Below are positions 1 through 6,820 of a stretch of 7,330 bases of DNA, in pieces. A model generated the notes under the pieces. It worked only from the letters and a program-made list of their open reading frames with translations. It ran no database searches and was not told the origin of the DNA. Origin of the DNA: Rhodospirillaceae bacterium (GTDB lineage Bacteria > Pseudomonadota > Alphaproteobacteria > UBA11136); NCBI GenBank assembly GCA_018663165.1, contig JABJES010000159.1, positions 1 through 7,330 of the forward strand. The letters are read 5' to 3'. Made by a program: the position numbers and the translations under genes. The stretch's first letter is position 1. Every line of letters starts with the position of its first letter.

Positions 1-1830
1 ATTTTTATCGACCCCGAGCCGGATGCGGCAAAAAGTTTTGTTGAGCGTAAGCGCCTGTTCAATCTGGCACGCTCAAGCTGGTCCGATTATCGCACGCAAC
101 TGATCTCAAAAGGCGGTGGGATTTTTGAGCGCAGCGCCAAGTCAATTGCTCTTTCTCCTCAGGCAAAAAAATTGTTCGGCCTTAGCCGCGAGAATGTGAC
201 TCCGGCCGAATTGATCCGGGCCATGCTCTCATCGCAAGTCGATCTTTTGTGGTTCGGCGGCATCGGTACTTATCTTAAGGCAAGCAATGAAAGCGATGCG
301 GAAGTTGGCGATCACGCCAATGATGCGGTGCGGATCGATGCCAGGGACGTTCGCGCACACGTCATCGGCGAGGGCGCGAACCTCGGTGTTACCCAGCGCG
401 CCAGGGTCGAATACGCAATTTCCGGGTGCGCGGGCGAAGGTGGGCGGATCAATACCGATGCCATCGACAATTCCGCCGGTGTTGATTGTTCCGATCACGA
501 GGTCAACATCAAGATCGCCGTTGACCAGTTAATTGCGGCAAAAAAGACCAGCCATAAAAAGCGCGAAAAGCTGCTTGCCGAGATGACCGACGAAGTGGGG
601 ATGCTGGTTCTGCGGGACAATTACTGGCAGACCCAGGCGATCACGATTGGTTTGGCCCGTGGCCGTGGCGGGTTTGACCGTTATGTTCGCCTGATGCAGG
701 CGCTTGAGCGTTCGGGCCGTCTCAATCGTCAGGTTGAATTCCTGCCCGACGACGAGGCTTTGGCGGATCGCCGGGCCAGCGGTCAAACCCTGACCCGGCC
801 AGAGATTGCCGTTCTTCTCGGCTATGCCAAGCTGGAGCTGTACGACCGGCTGCTCGATTCTGATCTCGCCGATGATGCGCTTTTGATGCGCGATATGGTG
901 CGTTATTTCCCGACACGTTTGCGCGATAAATACCCCGATATCCTGATGAGCCACCGGCTTAACCGGGAAATCGTCGCCACCCGGCTGACCAACAGCCTCA
1001 TCAACCGGGCTGGTATTTCCTTTATCCAGGACATGGGTGAAAAAACCGGTCGCTCAGAGGCTGATATTGCCAGGGCCTATTCGATTGTCCGCGATGTCTT
1101 CGGCATGCTTACCCTGTGGAGTGATATTGAGGCTCTGGACAATAAGGTGCCGGCAGCGGTGCAGACCGAGATGCATATCGCTACTCAGGATCTGATCACT
1201 CAAGGGTCCTTGTGGCTTTTGCGCCATTGCCCGCGTGCGCTCAACATCACCAAAACCTGCGCTGAATTTGCAGCGGGTATTGCGGCGCTTATCGCTTGTC
1301 TTGACAAGGTGTTGAGCGAGAGCGACCGGGCGGCTTTTGATCAACGGCGTCTTACCTTCTCAAGCCAGGGGGTGCCCGATGATTTGGCCCACCATATTGC
1401 GGCGCTGGACATTCTGGGTAGTGGTCTCGATATCGTGCGGCTTTCGGCTCTCATCCCTCTGCCGGTGGAAGAGACAGCACGGGTTTATTTTGCCGTCGGC
1501 GCTCATTTCGGCATCGATTCCCTGCGCATGGTTGGTGGGAAAGTAGAGATAGAAGGCCCCTGGGACCGGGAGGCCCTGGCCGCGATTAATGATGACCTTA
1601 TGTACTTCCAGTCTGAGCTGACTCGCCGGGTGCTGGAAAATGGGGGCAAGGAAAAGGGCCGGGCGGGGGACGCCGGTTCCCGGATTGACGCCTGGGCCGG
1701 GAAATATGCCCATAATGTTGGAAGCCTGGAGCGCATGGTTTGCGAAATTTGCTCGCCGGGAATGGCGGTTGATTTGCCGATGCTGGGTGTTGCCTGCCGT
1801 CAGGTTGGGGTTTTGGCCGTAAAGTCGTAA
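1..1830 (+). CDS. gdhB: NAD-specific glutamate dehydrogenase, large (about 180 kDa) type, C-terminal part
   Basis: Partial gene: frame 1 is open from the first base and ends at TAA 1828-1830, giving 609 visible residues. The family is usually about 1,600 residues, so roughly the last third is here and the true start lies upstream. The enzyme oxidatively deaminates L-glutamate to 2-oxoglutarate and ammonia with NAD, in the cytoplasm, as an entry from amino acids to the TCA cycle. Visible family marks are SKGGGIFERSAKSI (about residues 38-51), GGIGTYLK (86-93), GEGANLG (123-129) and the run from INTDAIDN to DHEVNIK (150-171), which belong to the end of the catalytic domain. The remaining 440 residues match the helical C-terminal region of this family (for example EMTDEVGMLVLRDNYWQTQA). 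An apparent insert of about four residues (SGCAGE) precedes GGRINTDAIDN. A TTG at 172 is internal, not a start. Called gdhB or gdhZ in different species. The transporter gene follows after 33 bases, probably in the same transcript. Confidence 0.95.
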   Translation: MFIDPEPDAAKSFVERKRLFNLARSSWSDYRTQLISKGGGIFERSAKSIALSPQAKKLFGLSRENVTPAELIRAMLSSQVDLLWFGGIGTYLKASNESDAEVGDHANDAVRIDARDVRAHVIGEGANLGVTQRARVEYAISGCAGEGGRINTDAIDNSAGVDCSDHEVNIKIAVDQLIAAKKTSHKKREKLLAEMTDEVGMLVLRDNYWQTQAITIGLARGRGGFDRYVRLMQALERSGRLNRQVEFLPDDEALADRRASGQTLTRPEIAVLLGYAKLELYDRLLDSDLADDALLMRDMVRYFPTRLRDKYPDILMSHRLNREIVATRLTNSLINRAGISFIQDMGEKTGRSEADIARAYSIVRDVFGMLTLWSDIEALDNKVPAAVQTEMHIATQDLITQGSLWLLRHCPRALNITKTCAEFAAGIAALIACLDKVLSESDRAAFDQRRLTFSSQGVPDDLAHHIAALDILGSGLDIVRLSALIPLPVEETARVYFAVGAHFGIDSLRMVGGKVEIEGPWDREALAAINDDLMYFQSELTRRVLENGGKEKGRAGDAGSRIDAWAGKYAHNVGSLERMVCEICSPGMAVDLPMLGVACRQVGVLAVKS

Positions 1831-1863
1831 GCTGATTTTTTCAGGGTCTAACCGGGGGCGAGA

Positions 1864-3126
1864 TTGACCAAGAAAAGCTCAGGGCGCGGCGGTCTTTTTT
1901 CCTGGTGCCTTTTCGACGGGGCTAATTCAGCCTTTCCCACCGTCATTACCACGTTCCTTTTCGCCGCCTATTTCACTCAAGCCGTGGCCGTCTCGCCGGT
2001 CGAAGGAACAGCTTCCTGGGGCCGCGCCCAGAGTCTGGCCGCCCTCATCATCGCTTTTGCCGGACCGATCTTCGGCGCCATTGCCGATAAGGGCGGGCGG
2101 CGTAAGCCCTGGCTCTTCGCCTTTACTCTGCTGGCAATTGTTTCCAGCGCCTGTCTGTGGTTCACCCAGCCCGATCCGGGCGATGCATTATGGGCGCTGA
2201 CCTTTGTTGTCTTGGGGACGATCGGTTTTGAGATTGGCATGGTGTTTTATAATGCGCTTTTGCCCGAACTCGCCCCGGCGGATCGTTTGGGGCGTATTTC
2301 CGGCTGGGGGTGGGGGTTCGGCTATGCCGGGGGGCTCGCTTGTTTGGGTATTGCGCTTGTTGGTTTTGTCCAGGCCGAGACGCCGCCCTTCGGCCTTGAT
2401 CCGGCATTGGCCGAGCCGGTGCGGGCCTGCGCCGTGTTGGTCGCTGTGTGGATGGGTGTCTTTGCCTTGCCGCTTTTTCTGTTCACCCCCGATCATGCGA
2501 GAAGCCATCTTTCGATGGGTGCTGCGGCGCGGCAAGGGGTGGGGATGCTTATCTCGACCTTGCGCCACATTCGTGATTACGCCCATATCGCGCGGTTTCT
2601 TTTCGCCCGCCTTCTCTATATCGACGGCTTGAACACCTTGTTTGCTTTTGGCGGAATTTACGCCGCTGGCAGTTTCGGCTTTACGCTTACAGAGGTGATT
2701 ACCTTTGGCATTGGGATCAATCTCACCGCCGCCCTTGGGGCTGTCGGTTTTGCCTGGGTTGATGATTGGATCGGGCCGAAACGGACAATTTTGATTTCGC
2801 TCGTCGGGCTCATCATTTTCGGTTCGGCACTTATTGTCGCCGAGGGACAATTCTGGTTCTGGGTCTTTGCCCTGCCGCTGGGGGTCTTCGTCGGCCCGGT
2901 GCAAGCCGCCAGTCGCTCGATGATGGCGCGCCTCGCCCCTGCCGACATGCATGGGGAAATGTTCGGGCTTTATGCTTTTTCCGGCAAGGCGACGGCCTTT
3001 CTTGGCCCCGCACTCCTGGCCTGGGTAACCTTGTTGTTCGACAGCCAGCGTGCCGGCATGGCGACGGTGCTAATCTTTCTAATCGCCGGGTTGTTGTTCC
3101 TGTTGCCGGTAAAAGACGTGCGCTAG
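1864..3126 (+). CDS. UMF1-family (Atg22-like) MFS transporter
   Basis: Complete 420-residue inner-membrane protein of the major facilitator superfamily with about 12 hydrophobic segments. The UMF1/Atg22 signature is clear: SWCLFDGANSAF at residues 13-24 (family form W-x-LYDWANSAF), the loop motif GAIADKGGRRKP (71-82), YNALLPELAPADRLGRISG (129-147), and in the second half a stretch with AASRSMMARLAP and FGLYAFSGKATAFLGP (348-382). Fungal Atg22 exports amino acids from vacuoles; bacterial substrates are largely unknown, so none is assigned. The start is TTG: a stop in the same frame at 1849-1851 excludes anything further upstream, and no ATG occurs before the conserved N-terminal signature. A G-rich stretch (GGGGGCGAG, 1854-1862) is the only ribosome-binding candidate. 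It lies 33 bases after glutamate dehydrogenase on the same strand, which suggests co-transcription and possibly an amino-acid-related role (inference). It ends 17 bases from the convergent purH. Confidence 0.92.
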   Translation: MTKKSSGRGGLFSWCLFDGANSAFPTVITTFLFAAYFTQAVAVSPVEGTASWGRAQSLAALIIAFAGPIFGAIADKGGRRKPWLFAFTLLAIVSSACLWFTQPDPGDALWALTFVVLGTIGFEIGMVFYNALLPELAPADRLGRISGWGWGFGYAGGLACLGIALVGFVQAETPPFGLDPALAEPVRACAVLVAVWMGVFALPLFLFTPDHARSHLSMGAAARQGVGMLISTLRHIRDYAHIARFLFARLLYIDGLNTLFAFGGIYAAGSFGFTLTEVITFGIGINLTAALGAVGFAWVDDWIGPKRTILISLVGLIIFGSALIVAEGQFWFWVFALPLGVFVGPVQAASRSMMARLAPADMHGEMFGLYAFSGKATAFLGPALLAWVTLLFDSQRAGMATVLIFLIAGLLFLLPVKDVR

Positions 3127-3143
3127 AGCCGGGCCTTGGCCCC
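3127..3143. terminator. possible short hairpin between convergent genes
   Basis: The only bases between the transporter stop and the purH stop contain a perfect inverted repeat, GGGCC-TT-GGCCC at 3131-3142. It can fold as a 4-bp GGGC/GCCC stem with a CUUG loop, a tetraloop known to be stable in RNA. Being palindromic, it would form in transcripts from both sides. No T-run follows on either strand, so it is not a canonical intrinsic terminator and may be only a pause site or chance. Confidence 0.25.
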
Positions 3144-4730
3144 CTAGTGGCGGAAGTGGCGCATGCCGGTCATCACCATGGCGAGGCCTTTTTCATCGGC
3201 TGCTTTGATCACTTCGTCGTCGCGCATTGATCCTCCCGGTTGGATCACCGCAATTGCCCCGGCGCTGGCGGCGGCCAGCAAGCCGTCGGCAAAGGGAAAA
3301 AAGGCATCCGACGCCACCACGCAGCCTTTGGTGCGGCTTTCCGTTTCACCCGCCGCCTGTGCCGCCTCGTCGGATTTAATCGCTGCAATGCGTGCCGAAT
3401 CGATGCGGCTCATCTGGCCAGCACCAATCCCCACGGTGGCTCCGTCCTTGGCATAGACGATGGCATTCGATTTAACGTGCTTACAGACGGAGAAGGCAAA
3501 CAGCAGATCGGCCAGCTCGCTCTTACTGGGGGGTCGTTTTGTCACGGTCTTGAGATCGGCTTGCTTGATGCAACCTTGATCTCTGGATTGGAAAAGATAG
3601 CCCCCGGCCAAAGATTTCACAGTCATCCCAGGGCTCGTCGGATCGGGCATGGCACCGGTTTCGAGAAGCCGGACGTTTTTCTTCCCTGCTAAGGCCGCGC
3701 GTGCGGGCGCGCTAATCTCTGGGGCGATCACCACCTCGACAAAAAGTTCGGCAATCGCTTTAGCGGTTTCCCCGTCGAGCGCCCGGTTGAGGGCGATGAT
3801 GCCGCCAAAGGCGCTGACCGGATCACAGGCCAGGGCTTTTTTATAGGCCTCAAAGGGTGTCTTGCCGATGGCGACACCGCAGGGATTGGCATGCTTGATG
3901 ATGGCGATGGCGGGGGCGTCAAACTCGGCGACCAGCTCAAAGGCGGCGTCGGTATCGTTGAGATTGTTATAGGACAACTCCTTGCCCTGAATCTGATGGG
4001 CGGTGGCGATGCCAGGCCGGGCACGGCCATGTTTATAAAAGGCGGCTTCCTGATGGGGGTTCTCGCCGTAACGCAGCACCTCTGATCTTGTGCCGGCAAG
4101 GGTCAGGCGGGTGGGAAAGGTGTCGCCGAGCTCACTGTTGAACCAGGTGCTAATCGCTGAATCATAGGCAGCCGTGCGGGTAAAGGCCTTGGCAGCGAGG
4201 CGGCGGCGAAGTTCAAAACTGGTGGCGCCGTTATTTTCTTTTATCTCGGCCATCACACAATCGTAATCATCCGGGTCAGTCACAACGGTAACGAAGGCAT
4301 GGTTTTTTGCCGCCGAGCGAACCATAGAGGGGCCACCGATATCAATGTTCTCGATTACCTCGGCTGCACCCGCGCCTGAGGCCACGGTTTCTTCGAAGGG
4401 ATAGAGATTAATCACCACAAGATCGATTGGCGCGATGTCATGATCGGCCATGGCCTTGAGATGGTCGCTGTCATCGCGTCGTGCTAGAAGACCGCCATGG
4501 ATGAGGGGATGGAGGGTTTTCACCCGGCCATCCATGATCTCGGGAAAGCCGGTATGTTCGGCAACATCCTTAACGCTCACCCCGCCCTCACGGAGCGTCT
4601 TGGCTGATCCGCCGGTGGACAGAATCTCAACGCCTCGTTCGGCCAGAAAACGGCCCAGGGTGAGAAGATTTGTTTTGTCGGAAACGGATATAAGGGCGCG
4701 GGTAATAGCCGCCTTGTCAGTATCGCTCAT
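3144..4730 (-). CDS. purH: Bifunctional AICAR formyltransferase / IMP cyclohydrolase
   Basis: Complete 528-residue cytoplasmic enzyme, normal length for PurH. It catalyses the last two steps of de novo IMP synthesis: formyl transfer from 10-formyl-tetrahydrofolate to AICAR, then ring closure of FAICAR. The N-terminal cyclohydrolase domain (about 1-200) shows STGGSAKTL (38-46), GRVKTLHP with K71, NLYPF with Y110, NIDIGG with D130 and RSAAKNH with K142, matching the known active-site residues. The formyltransferase domain carries KHANPCG with the catalytic K279-H280 pair, SAFGG (306-310), KSN with N422, SDAFFPFADG (474-483) and QPGGSMRDDEVI (497-508). The C-terminus MRHFRH is typical. The ATG overlaps the stop of the upstream glycan-gene frame (ATGA, 4727-4730). 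A weak Shine-Dalgarno, AGGC, sits 6 bases before the start. Coupling to the upstream frame is therefore likely. No internal break is seen and all key residues are present, so it should be functional. Confidence 0.98.
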   Translation of the reverse strand: MSDTDKAAITRALISVSDKTNLLTLGRFLAERGVEILSTGGSAKTLREGGVSVKDVAEHTGFPEIMDGRVKTLHPLIHGGLLARRDDSDHLKAMADHDIAPIDLVVINLYPFEETVASGAGAAEVIENIDIGGPSMVRSAAKNHAFVTVVTDPDDYDCVMAEIKENNGATSFELRRRLAAKAFTRTAAYDSAISTWFNSELGDTFPTRLTLAGTRSEVLRYGENPHQEAAFYKHGRARPGIATAHQIQGKELSYNNLNDTDAAFELVAEFDAPAIAIIKHANPCGVAIGKTPFEAYKKALACDPVSAFGGIIALNRALDGETAKAIAELFVEVVIAPEISAPARAALAGKKNVRLLETGAMPDPTSPGMTVKSLAGGYLFQSRDQGCIKQADLKTVTKRPPSKSELADLLFAFSVCKHVKSNAIVYAKDGATVGIGAGQMSRIDSARIAAIKSDEAAQAAGETESRTKGCVVASDAFFPFADGLLAAASAGAIAVIQPGGSMRDDEVIKAADEKGLAMVMTGMRHFRH

Positions 4731-5038
4731 GAAATTGCCTGTGTGGTTTTCAGATTTATCTGTTGCGGTGTTTCGCGCTGCGATTCACATGGCGTTTCAC
4801 TGTGATATTCGGGCACCAGACGGGCCAGTTCGGCCAGCGCCTTTTCGCTTTTGCCGGATCGGGCAAGATTTTCCAGCTTGTCGAGTGCGCGGGTGAGAAC
4901 CTTGTGATCGACGATCCTGGGTGCGGCCAGAAAAAGCCCTTCGCAGGCGGTGGGGACGAGGTTTTCTGAAGCGTGGAGAAGTTCCTCGAACATCTTTTCC
5001 CCCGGCCGTGGCCCGGTAAAGGTGATGGCGATATCCTT
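4727..5038 (-). pseudogene. C-terminal remnant of the FlaA1/WbpM-type dehydratase, in frame beyond a premature TGA
   Basis: Directly after the TGA at 5039-5041 the same frame continues for 103 codons to TGA 4727-4729. It reads KDIAITFTGPRPGEKMFEELL, followed by a helical, charged tail. The PRPGEK-x-x-EELL element is a hallmark of the end of FlaA1/CapD/WbpM proteins, so this is the missing C-terminus of the neighbouring gene and not an independent gene. A separate start is possible at ATG 4991-4993 (88 residues, MFEELLHASENL...) behind GGGGGA at 4998-5003, spaced 4 bases. Such a product would lack the PRPGEK motif and the whole catalytic domain, so no enzymatic role is proposed. It could still keep ribosomes moving into purH, whose ATG overlaps the terminal TGA. 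If the TGA is a sequencing error, this stretch simply belongs to one 665-residue gene spanning 4727-6724. Confidence 0.85.
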
Positions 5039-5041
5039 TCA
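5039..5041 (-). other. Premature in-frame TGA codon
   Basis: The context reads Leu-Thr-Pro-stop-Lys-Asp-Ile. The remembered family pattern here is (L/R)-x-P-G-K-D-I, so the expected codon is a glycine. GGA to TGA needs one change, at plus-strand position 5041 (C to A). Codon phase is identical on both sides, so this is a nonsense change and not a frameshift. Confidence 0.85.
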
Positions 5042-6724
5042 CGGTGTCAGGCCGGCCAGACGGATAACCTGATTGGCAAGATCGAGAATACGCACCGGCT
5101 CACCCATGTCGAGAACGAAAATCTTGCCTTCTTTTTCACTTTCCTTGCCGCCTTTTTCGCCACCTGCTGCATCGGTGGTTTGATTGCCCAGGGCAGCGGC
5201 CTGAAGCACCAGTTCTACGGCTTCCCGCACCGTCATGAAATAACGGGTCATGTCGGGATGGGTAACGGTAACCGGGCCGCCGCTGGCGATCTGTCTTTCG
5301 AAAAGCGGGATCACAGAGCCGGTTGAGCCGAGCACATTGCCGAAGCGCACGGTGACAAAGCGGGTTGAGGCCTTTGCTTTTTTGGTGCTCAAATCCATCG
5401 CCTGGCAATAGCTTTCGGCGAGCCGTTTTGTTGCGCCCATGATGCTGGTCGGGTTCACCGCCTTGTCGGTGGAGATTTGCACCATCATCGTCACGCCAAC
5501 CTTTTCGCAGGCATCGGCGACACAGCGCGAACCGATGGTGTTGGTAAGGATTCCTTCCAGCGGGTTATCTTCAACCATTGGAACGTGCTTGAGGGCTGCT
5601 GCATGGAAAACGATGTCGGGGGTCTCAAGCGCCATTACTTCGGTTATCCGCTCGCGATCCCGGACATCGGCCAGCAGGGCGTTGCGGGAAAGGTCGGGAT
5701 GGGTTCCGGCGGTTTCAAGGTCGATGGTATAGAGCTGGAATTCGCCGTTATCGAGAAGACTGATATGGGCGGGTTCGAGACAACAGATCTGGCGCACCAG
5801 CTCATTGCCGATGGTGCCGCCGGCACCGGTAATAAGAATTCGACGTCCTGCGATAAGCCGTTCCATGGCCGGAAGATCGAGGGTGGTCTGGGGGCGGCCC
5901 AACACATCCTCGATGGCGATGGGCTTAATCTCAAGTCTGTCACTGATGCCGCTTTTCAAATCCGTCAGTTTGGGCAGGCGGGCCAGGGTCAGGCCGAGCC
6001 GGTCGGCAGCTTCGAGGAGATCGCGCACGATGGCACCGTCCAATCCGTCCTGGGTGATGATCAGGCGGCGCGGTGCCAGGTTTTCCCGCTTTAGTTTTTT
6101 TACCACTGCGGCAAGATCGTCGAGGGTTCCGAGAATCCGGCTGCCGTGAATCTGGCGACCGACCCTGGCTGCTTTTTCCGACAAAATACCGACGACGCGA
6201 TAAGGCGAGGCGGGGTTGCGGTGAACCTCGCGGAGGAACATTTCCGCTGCGTCTCCGGCACTGATCAGCAGCACCGGCACCCGGACGTGATCTTCCAGCG
6301 CCAGCACGTTTTCCAGCCGCCTGTCCTTGAACACGCGATAAAGGAAGCGCGGCCCACCAAGCAGGCTGAGGAGGACAAACCAGTTGATGACAAAGAATGA
6401 ACGCGGCAGATTTTCAAGCCGGGTGGCGAGGAACAGAACCAGAAGGAACACGAGAACGGCGATTGTCACCGCGCGGGTGATCGTCATCAAATCGTTGAGC
6501 GATGCATACCGCCAGACGCCCCGATACATGCCGGTCAGCCAGAACACCGGAGCGCAGACGAGAACAAAAAGGATCGTCCCGCTAAGAACGAATCCTTCCG
6601 GGTAATTGAAGACCGATCCGCCGATCCGCAGATAGAGGGCGAGCGAAAACGATGCCCCGGCCATGAAGATGTCATGAAGGAAGGCGGCGTGAATGCGTTT
6701 AAAACGGGGGAAACGAAGCTTCAT
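5039..6724 (-). CDS. FlaA1/WbpM-type membrane-bound nucleotide-sugar 4,6-dehydratase, truncated by an in-frame TGA
   Basis: 561 residues to TGA 5039-5041; the undisrupted frame would encode 665, near the usual 600-660. Four N-terminal hydrophobic segments (about residues 12-32, 47-66, 83-101 and 109-124) anchor it in the inner membrane. A CoA-binding-like nucleotide domain follows (about 145-265), then a short-chain dehydrogenase domain from 294. That domain has GAGGTIG (300-306, NAD-binding Rossmann loop), HAAALKHVP (374-382), STDKAVNP (418-425) and MGATK (429-433). A methionine stands in the usual catalytic tyrosine position, as in the S-M-K type of WbpM-like enzymes. Known relatives convert UDP-GlcNAc to UDP-4-keto-6-deoxy sugars for O-antigen or other glycans; exact substrate unknown. 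The ATG has a good Shine-Dalgarno (AGGGAGT, 6728-6734). The truncated product lacks the PRPGEK region, so activity is doubtful. A charged insert lies at about 516-532. Upstream is a WbpL-like gene, a known functional partner. Confidence 0.9.
   Translation of the reverse strand: MKLRFPRFKRIHAAFLHDIFMAGASFSLALYLRIGGSVFNYPEGFVLSGTILFVLVCAPVFWLTGMYRGVWRYASLNDLMTITRAVTIAVLVFLLVLFLATRLENLPRSFFVINWFVLLSLLGGPRFLYRVFKDRRLENVLALEDHVRVPVLLISAGDAAEMFLREVHRNPASPYRVVGILSEKAARVGRQIHGSRILGTLDDLAAVVKKLKRENLAPRRLIITQDGLDGAIVRDLLEAADRLGLTLARLPKLTDLKSGISDRLEIKPIAIEDVLGRPQTTLDLPAMERLIAGRRILITGAGGTIGNELVRQICCLEPAHISLLDNGEFQLYTIDLETAGTHPDLSRNALLADVRDRERITEVMALETPDIVFHAAALKHVPMVEDNPLEGILTNTIGSRCVADACEKVGVTMMVQISTDKAVNPTSIMGATKRLAESYCQAMDLSTKKAKASTRFVTVRFGNVLGSTGSVIPLFERQIASGGPVTVTHPDMTRYFMTVREAVELVLQAAALGNQTTDAAGGEKGGKESEKEGKIFVLDMGEPVRILDLANQVIRLAGLTP
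5123..5158 (-). repeat. Imperfect 21-base-period tandem repeat within the dehydratase gene
   Basis: On the minus strand, GCGAAAAAGGCGGCAAG is followed 21 bases later by GTGAAAAAGAAGGCAAG, with 14 of 17 bases identical. It encodes EKGGKES-EKEGK (residues 523-534), a heptad-spaced duplication inside a lysine- and glutamate-rich stretch. It sits where family members usually run almost directly from the ALG helix end into IFVLDMGEP. It therefore looks like an in-frame local expansion in a surface loop. Confidence 0.6.
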
Positions 6725-6820
6725 CGGACTCCCTAAAACTCAAGCAGTGATCATAATCATATCTGTCGCCGCCGTCGACAGGCTGAGGGTATGTTCGGTC
6801 GCGGTGATCATCCGGCCTTG
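6725..6820 (-). other. 96-base gap between the WecA/WbpL-like gene and the dehydratase gene
   Basis: Holds the Shine-Dalgarno of the dehydratase gene (AGGGAGT, 6728-6734). It also holds a small inverted repeat, CTGTCG/CGACAG at 6763-6768 and 6776-6781 with a 7-base loop and no T-run. A minus-strand hexamer TATGAT (6756-6761) resembles a -10 element but lacks a good -35 at 17 bases. A 23-codon open frame (6740-6811) fills most of the gap. No single element is convincing, and transcription most likely reads through from the upstream gene. Confidence 0.5.

Noticed and set aside
1831..1863. The T-run at 1836-1841 after glutamate dehydrogenase as an intrinsic terminator
   Set aside because: No G+C-rich hairpin precedes it, and the transporter starts only 33 bases later, so read-through is more likely.
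2188..2952. A 254-codon open frame on the minus strand opposite the transporter gene
   Set aside because: Its translation is low-complexity (Pro, Arg, Gly and Gln rich) with no recognisable domain. It lies wholly opposite a clear UMF1 transporter and is a shadow of high-G+C codon bias.
4727..5041. Selenocysteine, glycine or tryptophan recoding of the TGA at 5039-5041
   Set aside because: Tryptophan is normally TGG here, and the family position is glycine, not cysteine. I saw no obvious selenocysteine-insertion hairpin just after it, and glycine recoding of TGA is known from a very different bacterial lineage. A nonsense change or sequencing error is simpler.
4980..5045. A frameshift as the cause of the split dehydratase gene
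   Set aside because: Both parts are in the same frame and the codons join without gap (CCG TGA AAG GAT), so no base is gained or lost.
5477..6094. A 205-codon plus-strand open frame opposite the dehydratase gene
   Set aside because: It is antisense to well-conserved Rossmann-fold coding sequence and shows no family motif of its own; a shadow frame.
6763..6781. CTGTCG/CGACAG hairpin as a terminator between the glycan genes
   Set aside because: Six-base stem with a 7-base loop but no following T-run on the minus strand, and the flanking genes are functionally linked.
6756..6790. Sigma-70-like promoter (minus-strand TATGAT) before the dehydratase gene
   Set aside because: The -10 match is good, but no reasonable TTGACA-like hexamer lies 16-18 bases upstream. 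One hexamer alone is expected by chance.
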